In this document: one piece after another, positions 56,388 to 64,000 of the stretch
Layout of the letters: the number at the start of each line of letters is the position of its first letter
Position numbering within the stretch: position 1 is the first letter of the stretch
Assembly (NCBI RefSeq): GCF_001659605.2
Contig: NC_035178.2
Span: forward strand, 10,920,062 to 10,984,061
Direction: 5' to 3'
Origin: Manihot esculenta
Lineage: Eukaryota > Streptophyta > Magnoliopsida > Malpighiales > Euphorbiaceae
DNA length: 64,000 nucleotides
Notes under the pieces: generated by a model
The model's input: only the letters and a program-made list of their open reading frames with translations
Databases searched by the model: none
Told to the model about the DNA's origin: nothing
Program-made: the position numbers and the translations under genes

Positions 56388-56395
56388 TATAAATA
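56388..56395 (-). promoter_or_regulatory. TATA-like site of the short-form B3 gene
   Basis: The minus strand reads TATTTATA. The same site occurs before all short-type copies (for example 4964-4971). Confidence 0.45.
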
Positions 56396-57007
56396 GAGAG
56401 AGACAGACTGTCAGGAGAAGGAAAACCTTCAAGAAAAGAGATTTCAGGTCCAAATAGGATTCTGATTTCTATGCTTCAGTCTCCTCTTCCGAATCGGAAA
56501 ATGAAAATTTTCCGCCATCATGTATATATAAATGGGGGTAATGTTGTCATTTTAGTTTCTAATAAGGTTACATGGATTATATACAAGCTGAAGGAAAGAG
56601 AAATTAATTTCCCGCCAAGGCTAACACACAGAAGTACAACACACCCAAAACGAACAGCAGCAACTTATCCAAATTAACGCACAGCTTCAATAACTCAACA
56701 TTCTTACCCCACTCTCTTGTTGGGAAAAAAAAAAGCTGAGGAATGTAAGAAAATAATTTTATTGAATGAAATAAAATCCATGGCTAAGTTCGTGGCAGAT
56801 ATTTTATATTTTTAGCATATAAACTGTAGTTTAGTTCCTTTAATTTAATTAAATATAAAGTTTACTCCTATTTTTTAAAATTCTAATATTGAATCTTGAT
56901 ATTTAAAAAAAATATATAATTCAGTTTCTACGGTCAAGATCAAAATTAACTTGCTATTAAATATATTCTAATATGTATTATCATCTAAAACAATAAAATC
57001 TCTTGGA
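56396..57007. other. upstream spacer of the short-form B3 gene
   Basis: Near-identical to 4972-5585. The frame at 56471-56677 is a shadow. Confidence 0.5.
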
Positions 57008-58120
57008 TTTAATCAGGTTGTTACACCGGTCATCAGGGTATGCACTGTCCACAAAGTGGTCTGACCATTTACTTATCTAGTCATTTTATTGACTGCTTGG
57101 TCGTTAGTCCGACCATTTACTTATCAGGTCGTCTCTTCGACTGCTTGGTCATTGGTCCGACCATTTGCTTGTCAGGTCGTCCCACTGACTCCATTTGCTT
57201 ATCACGTCGGACTGGTCATCATTATGTCATTCACTAAGTTGCCAGATCGTCCAGGTTTACACCACGTCTCAGATTGTCTTCTCTAGTCGTTTGGGCCAGG
57301 TTGTATCTTTTTCTTTGGATGGTCATCTTGCCTTACCACCTGTTTGTCATCATGAACTATTAGGTCGACCAGATGGTCGTATCGTTGAACAAGTACTCGG
57401 CCTCGTCTTGCTTGACCACCTGGTCGTCATCATTAACTATTATGCTGGCCAGGTGGTCATCTCGTTAAATATGTACTCGGCCTTACTTTAGGTCGTCGCT
57501 TCAGGTGGTTGCTGTGATATTCAACTGCTTGATGTGGGAAAACATCCCTCATCAGCAAATTACTAATTCAATTGGTAATATATAAAGTCTGGTTTAATAC
57601 TACTAAATAACTTGGATTAACTATTTTGGATCAAGTGAAAAGTAGGTCCAAAAAGTTATTTAAGTCAGTTTGGGTTGGACTATTTCAATTGATATCAAAG
57701 CCACCCTGGGTCAGAAAAATTGTGCAGAGCTAGTGGAACTCCAAGGAAAGGGCTACCCATGTGAGACGAGGTGGAGCCACCCGAGATACTAGCGAATCAC
57801 AATACCCGAGAGTTTAGTCCTGACTTAGCAATCGAATTCGATTCAGTATTCAGTTGTGACGAGGACGTTGCAAATTTAGTAGGGAAGAGTGTAATATTCA
57901 GCTGCTTGATGTGGGAAAACATCCCACATCGACAAATTACCAATTCAATTGGTAATATATAAATCGTGGTTTAATACTACTAAGTAACTTGGATTAACCA
58001 TTTTGAGCCAAGTGGAAAAGTAGGTCCTAAAAGTTATTTGGATCAGTTTAGACTGAGCTGTTTCAGTTACCTTGATAGACAAATGTTCGGCCTGGTGGTG
58101 GTCGATTGTATCCTTCTACA
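57008..58120 (-). mobile_element. truncated copia 3' LTR with a nested TRIM (block C)
   Basis: As in block A: starts TGTAGAAGGATAC at 58120 (minus) after GCGGGGAGGGGGGA, truncated at about 57008, with 48-bp tandem repeats at about 57065-57200. Confidence 0.75.
57513..58065 (+). mobile_element. TRIM retrotransposon (block C)
   Basis: 553 bp; repeats 57513-57687 and 57900-58065; primer site GATATCAAAGCC. Flanks are GTTGC (57508-57512) and GTTAC (58066-58070), the same imperfect pair as in block A, while block B keeps GTCGC on both sides. Confidence 0.9.
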
Positions 58121-61100
58121 TCCCCCCTCCCCGCAAAATATAGTTGGGAGAGACACCAGAGATAACTTGGAGTAAAATTGTTGATGTAACTCAGCAGATA
58201 AAGGCTTAGTAAATGGGTCCACTATCTGGTATTGACTTAACACATGAAGTAATCAGAAAACCTTTCTGGAGCTATTCTCGCACAATATAACAGTCAATAT
58301 CAATATGTTTCGTACACTGTTGCAGACATGACTCTATACTATGCTTCAGTAGAGGATTTGAAAACAATAGTTTGCTTTTTTTTGTTTTTCAGAAAATCAT
58401 TAAAGAACCAAGAAAGATCCCAAACTCTGTTAAATATTTTTGAGAAAAACAACAAAATGCCCAATTTGAGTCACAATAAGCAGTAATCCGAAAATCACAA
58501 CTAATAGAAAAATAAATACCAATATTAACAGTACCCTTTATATATTGTAAAACATGCATGGCTGCTTTCCAATGAGGTTTTTTAGGGGTAGCCATAAAAT
58601 AGCTTAGATGTTGCACAACATGGCTAATGTCCGGCCTGGTTAGATTAACATATAAAAGTCTCCGAATAAGCCTTCTGTAACAGTCTAGTTGAGTAAGATG
58701 CTCACTGACCTCTGGTGATAAATGTAAACCTTTAGACAGAGAAAATAAAGCAGGTTTGCAATTTAACATACCAACATCAGTCAACAAGTCAGTAATAATT
58801 TTTTTTTAACTTAGAATAGTGGCCTGATCAGACCGAGCTATTTCAAGCCCAAGAAAATATTTAAGCTGATTTAGATCTTTAATTGTAAACTTTTTATGCA
58901 AAGCAATTTTAACAATAGTAATATCATCAAGAGAGGTGCCCATTACAATCACATCATCAATATATATTAAGAGTGCCATAAACGAGTGTCCTGATTGCTT
59001 AACAAACAGACAATGATCATGGAAAGATTGTTTAAATCCCAATGATTTGAGGAAACTAGTGAACTCAATAGTTCATTGTCTGAAGGCCTATTTTAGACCA
59101 TAGAGACTTTTTAAGCAAACAAACCTAGCCGGGTAAGGTTTTATGATACTTTTGAGAAGGTAGTATGTAAATTTCTTCATTTAAATTTCAATGTAGAAAA
59201 GCATTATTAATATCGAGTTGATAAATAGCCCATTCTTTTGCAATGACTAAAGCAATTAAGATCCTAATAGTTGTCAGTTTTGCAACAGGGGATAACCTGT
59301 GCTTAAAATCTAAAACCTCAATTTGATTGTAGCCCTTGGTTACTAGACAAGTCGTAAACCTCTCTATCTCTGTAACGACCCGAAAATCCGGACCGCTACC
59401 GGCGCTAGGATCCAGATCGGCTTAAGGCCGCCAAGACCCGTAGCAAGCCAAACATTCATCCTGTGAACCTGTTCAATCCCATACATGATCAACAATATAC
59501 ATAAAAATTTTGAACTTTTCCTTACATTCATTCATTCATTCACCAAACTCAACCTGTGCATGCATTATACATAAACATAATCATAAACATTAACTCCTCT
59601 TTGGAGTCTCATCAATGCCCCAATGGGGTGACATAACATGTATTGAGTTTGGTTCCATAAGCATCATTAAACATTAAGATCATGTACTAGAAAGGGATTG
59701 ACATACTACTATGGTCAAGCACAACTCTAAACTCTCATAAACATCATTACATTACATTCAATACTACACTTTTACATGACTGTACTAAACATAACATATT
59801 AACATTTATCATGTCCACACTAGCTATTACATGACCATAACTTCATTACTCTTGCTGACCTCCTGGTCTACCCTGTACCTGCAAACCTGGGGGTTAAGGG
59901 AGAGGGGTGAGCTACTAGAGCCCAGTGAGCAGAATAATTGAACATTATAATTAAAACACATGGTAACATGGAATGCATCACATCACAGCTAATCACATCA
60001 AGGATGAATTTGTCACCAATAGTCCTCCACATATTCCAATAGTGCCAGGGGCGTAGAATGGGCCTCGACCTGGTCTTTCTCTTATTATATCATACATAAC
60101 ATAACATTCCAATAATGCCAGGGGCGTAGAATGGGCCTCGACCTGGTCTTTCTCTTACTATAGTGCCAGGGGCGTAGAATGGGCCTCGACCTGGTCTTCC
60201 ATACTATACCATATCACATCATGTCATACCATACGAGGACTAGAGGATCATTCAACATTCATCCACATCATCAACATATTATGCAATGCAACATATTCGT
60301 GAATTCTAATGCAAACATCCTATTATATCTCATGGCATTCATGATGCGTGAATCATGCTAAAACTGATTTATTTATTTTAAAGCATAAGGAGTTATTCCA
60401 CTCACCTCTGGCTGAAGCTCTAATGACTCTAAAGCAGCTATCTCACTGCTGAGGTCCTCGATTCCTCGGGTCCAAACCTACACAGGTGGACTCAAATGAG
60501 GGACCTAACATACTTAAACATGACTATAAAATACTCCCCAAAAAACCCCTAAAACACCTTAGAACAATCATAGAAAACATGCAAAGGAGGGCTGAACAGG
60601 GCACTTTCGGCGGCAGGTTCGGCGGCCGAAAGGCCCTCCAGAGCCGAAAGTCATGCACCTTTGGCGGCACTTTCGGCGGCCGAAAGTTCCCTCCAGAGAC
60701 GAAACTCATGTATGTTCGGCGGCACCTTCGGCGGCCGAAAGTCCCTTCCAGAGCCGAAAGTCATCTTTCGGGGGCAGGGTTCGGCAGCCGATCCATGCTA
60801 CCACAGGCAGGTTCGGCGGCCGAAAGAACCTTCAGCTGCCGAACCTGGTTTCTCCCAAAAGGGCAGAAACTCAGCTCAACATGCATAAACGCCTCCTAAC
60901 TCATTCAATCATGCATTTTCCTATTCTACAACATGCATACTCAAGTATACAAGCTCCTAGGGGCTTCAAACTATCCTAAACCCCATCTACAACACATCAA
61001 ACATGCATATCCAACATACATTGTTCATAAACACACATTTAACCAAAAACTCAACATAAATCTACACATACATTTCTACCCCAAGAAACTTCATAAAACT

Positions 61101-62291
61101 TACTTAAAACATGAAAGGAACTATGGATCTACTCTTACCTCTTGTAGAACGAGAGGAGAGACGATCCGACTCGGAGATGAGAGAGATCCGCTCTTTGGTC
61201 TCCAAGTTTCCAAAACTTGCTCTTTTTGCTCAAATCTCTTCAAATCAATATAGAACTTGTTAAAACATGGAAGATCGGAGGAAAAACATCAAAAACGAAC
61301 CAAAGGAGAGCATGAACTCACCGTGGCCGAAAATGGGGAGAAAGCTCGCCTGTTTCGGCCATGAAGCTCTTATATAGGGCTGGCAGACCACCTTTCGACA
61401 GCCGAACGTGCCCCCACATCTCATGCAAGTTCGGCGGCCGAACATGAGGTTCGGCGGCCGAACCTTTTGAGACTTTCGGAAGCCTAACATGCCCCCATAA
61501 ACCATCCCACGTTCGGCGACCGAACCTGGAAATGCCTCCTTGGTCATCTTCATACAAAACTCAATTTCCTTCTTACTTAAAAACATAAAATACATTAAAA
61601 TATTTTATAAAAACATGGTTTTACCCTTCTAGAGGTTTTCGACATCCGAGATCCCACCGAACGGTAGGGATTCCGATACCGGAGTCTAGCCGGGTATTAC
61701 AATCTCTCCAGTAGGTTTATAATTTACTCTATAAATCTATTTATTCTCAATGGTCTTCTTCCCTTTAGGCAAGTCTGTAAGAAATGTATGATTCTTCCCT
61801 AAAACCGTCACTTCTTGCTGCATAGTAGCAATCCACTGAGTATCAAGAGAAGCTTGAGTATATATAGTAGGCTCATTACCAACTGCTATATTATGGACAA
61901 AGGACTGATAGTGTGACTCAAAGCACAACTCGAAAACAGACTGGGTTGAGCTAGAAGCAAAACTAACGAAGTCTTGCAACCAAGCTGGTTTACGTGCAAC
62001 TCTAGTGGACCTTCTTAATTCAATATGAGAGGGAAATATACCTGAATTGATATGGTCGGACTGGTCAAATATGGAGTAACCTTAATTGACCTAGTCAGAC
62101 TGGTTAGAAATGGAGCGATCTGAATTGATATGGTTGGACTGGTTGGACACGAAATTACCTAAATAAACCTAGTCGGATTGATCGGACATGGAATGACCTG
62201 ACCTGTCATGGTTGGACTGGTCGACCATGAAGTGAGGAATTGAATATAAACGGGCCTTATCTACAATGTCAGGGCAATGGAAATAGAAACC
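58121..62291 (-). pseudogene. Ty1/copia RT-RNase H remnant (block C), split by a solo LTR
   Basis: Counterpart of 6695-8670, interrupted by the gypsy solo LTR 59371-61701. Open pieces: 58389-58787 (RNase H side, LLYVNLTRPDISHVVQHLS), 58806-59042 (LLIYIDDVIVMGTSLDD) and 61737-61979. Compared with block A, about 108 bp are missing near 58308 (TATGTTTCGTACACTG). Confidence 0.8.
59371..61701 (-). mobile_element. second solo gypsy LTR
   Basis: 2331 bp, TGTAACGACCCG to GTATTACA, between perfect ATCTC duplications (59366-59370 and 61702-61706). The empty site is visible in block A (CTCTATCTCTCCAG at about 8077). TATA box at 61369-61376 (minus). GTGCCAGGGGCGTAG-type repeats at 60040-60185; GGCGGCCGAA motifs at 60600-60845 and 61430-61520. 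Block A has no insertion here, so it came after the A/C split. Confidence 0.92.
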
Positions 62292-64000
62292 ATTTTACAC
62301 CCAATAGTGATATATACCGGGTATATGCATTTTGACGAAATTAGGAATATTAGATTGATATGAATATTTAATTCAATTTATTTAATTTTTAGTTGGTTTG
62401 GAGAGGTAACCATTTTACACCTAATAGTGATATTTTAGTTAACGATATCTTCTCTTTCTTATTGTTTTATTTATAATATTAATTATATTTTATATTTTAT
62501 ATTTATTTTTATTATTAGGAGGTAATAAATAATAACTAAATTCAATTAGTTTTATTTTAACCCTTTATTTTATTTGTGATATTTTAAAAATAAACTATAG
62601 TTTAGTCCCATGAAATATAAAGTTTACTCATGTTTTTTCTATTATCAGTCTCTACCATTAAAAAAAATATAATTCTGCAATTAAAATTAAAGTTTATTTT
62701 TTAAAATTTGAATTTTTTTTTATTTTTTTGTATGAAATTAAAATTTATAATAATTAAAATATTTGATATTATTATTAATTTATTTTAATTTTACCAATAA
62801 TTTAAATATATCAATTTATAACCTGCGTTCTAAATTATTTTTTCTAAAATTCATTCTAATTATTATTTTAGTTAAAAAGTACGTACAGTTAAAAATATTT
62901 TATTAAAAAAACTATTTTAAAAAAATATTATAAGAATAGAATTTAATTCATCATTAATTTAATATATAGTGCAATTGCAACTATATTGCTAATTATATTT
63001 TTTATTTTTTTAATTATATTATTAATCATTTATTTTTTAAACTATAATAATATTTAGAATAGATTTAAAATAAATTAGTAGGAAAATTAATTCAAAATTA
63101 AATTAATATAGAATAATATGCTAATAATAAAACTAAAAAAATATTATAATAATATTATAAATTTTTAATATTATAAATTTTAATTTTAAATAAAATAATA
63201 AAAAACTCTTAAATTTTAAAAAAAATTATAATTAATCATATAAATTTTTATAAATCATAGATTAAAATGTATTCGGTGGCTGATAATAACGTGATAATTT
63301 CGTTAAACACTAATATAAAAGATGATGGTGGGTATATTTGATACAACATATGAAGTTAAAGTTTAATTGATAATTAAATTAGTATAGGATATAATTTTTT
63401 TATGATTAACTCTTAATCTATTTTAAAATATATTTTTTATCTAAAATAATAAAATCTCCCAAATTTAATTAAATTTATAATTTAATCCCTTAATTTAAGT
63501 AATTAAATAGTATAAGTAATCTGATAATTTTTAATCGTATGACTCTAAAATTTTTATTAGTGACCTTTATAGTACCTTCATATATTAATAAATAATAAAT
63601 TATATTATATAAAAAAATTATGTATCAATAAACTTATAACGGCTATTATTTTTAATTACATATCTAATCACAATATAATTTTATTTTATAACTCTAAATA
63701 TTAATATATCTTATATACTAATATTTAATATATTTTATTATTAATATTTCAATTAAAATATTACTGACACTATATGTAGGACTGCATGTAGTAGTCTAAT
63801 AAAATATAAATTTAATTTTTATAATTTTAAATATTTATATTAATTAATTAAATAATTAATATATTTCTTTTACATAAATTATAAACAATTCAGTAATTTA
63901 CTCTTTGTGCAGTTTTTTTTGTTATAGTACTTTTATAATTAAAAATAATAAAACATATAAAATATAATAACTATGCACAATAATTTATTATAAAAATTCT
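62292..64000. repeat. AT-rich duplicated spacer (block C copy)
   Basis: Follows 8671-10390 closely to the end of the window. No gene seen. The copy runs off the edge. Confidence 0.75.

Overview
This window looks like plant nuclear DNA: AT-rich, gene-poor, and made mostly of nested plant transposable elements around a tandem family of small B3-domain genes. The B3 proteins belong to the plant-only DUF313-type branch. Gypsy, copia, TRIM, LINE and hAT-MITE pieces are all of kinds typical of a eudicot. Euphorbiaceae (a Manihot or Hevea relative) is my guess from general resemblance of the B3 proteins and the GC-rich palindromic LTRs; the sequence alone does not prove it.

Layout. Eight B3 gene copies, all on the minus strand, lie at about 4.1-4.9, 10.6-10.9, 12.6-18.2 (split by a copia element), 29.0-29.8, 31.0-31.8, 47.9-48.3, 52.9-53.8 and 55.5-56.3 kb. 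Short relics of further copies lie near 3.0, 27.7, 30.5 and 55.1 kb. Only three keep an uninterrupted reading frame through the B3 domain: 28970-29812, 52949-53791 and 55519-56301 (the last without its usual N-terminus). The others are broken by stops, frameshifts, deletions or transposons.

The array grew by segmental duplication. A recurring module reads, left to right on the plus strand: B3 gene (minus), about 0.7 kb of upstream DNA, a truncated copia 3' LTR carrying a nested TRIM, copia RT/RNase H remnant, then about 1.8 kb of very AT-rich DNA. It occurs at about 4.1-10.5, 31.0-37.2 and 55.5-64.0 kb (blocks A, B, C). A second pairing joins 18.0-30.5 kb to 48.0-55.1 kb: copia remnant, AT-rich spacer, and a B3 gene with the longer N-terminus. 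Shared small deletions make A and C closer to each other than either is to B, although B lies between them.

Later insertions decorate the array. One full-length copia (13234-17968, 312-bp LTRs differing at one base, CCGAG target duplication) lies inside a B3 gene. Two solo LTRs of a gypsy family (18976-21275 and 59371-61701) have perfect 5-bp target duplications. A gypsy element with a 3.7-kb LTR (37871-44178) is truncated at its 5' side. A 1.4-kb foldback element made of nested hairpins (39817-41240) sits in that LTR, a 1-kb double palindrome lies at 44179-45154, and a second copia piece (45155-47932) runs into a truncated B3 gene.

Most notable non-genic structures: the hairpin-of-hairpins element with a 10-bp target duplication, the double palindrome carrying a possible Pol III B box at the junction of two truncated retroelements, and the repeated TTCGG-CGG-CCGAA inverted motifs on both sides of the gypsy LTR TATA box. 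No tRNA, rRNA, CRISPR array or unrelated intact host gene could be supported. A two-exon remnant of one unidentified host gene is visible at 28312-28547.
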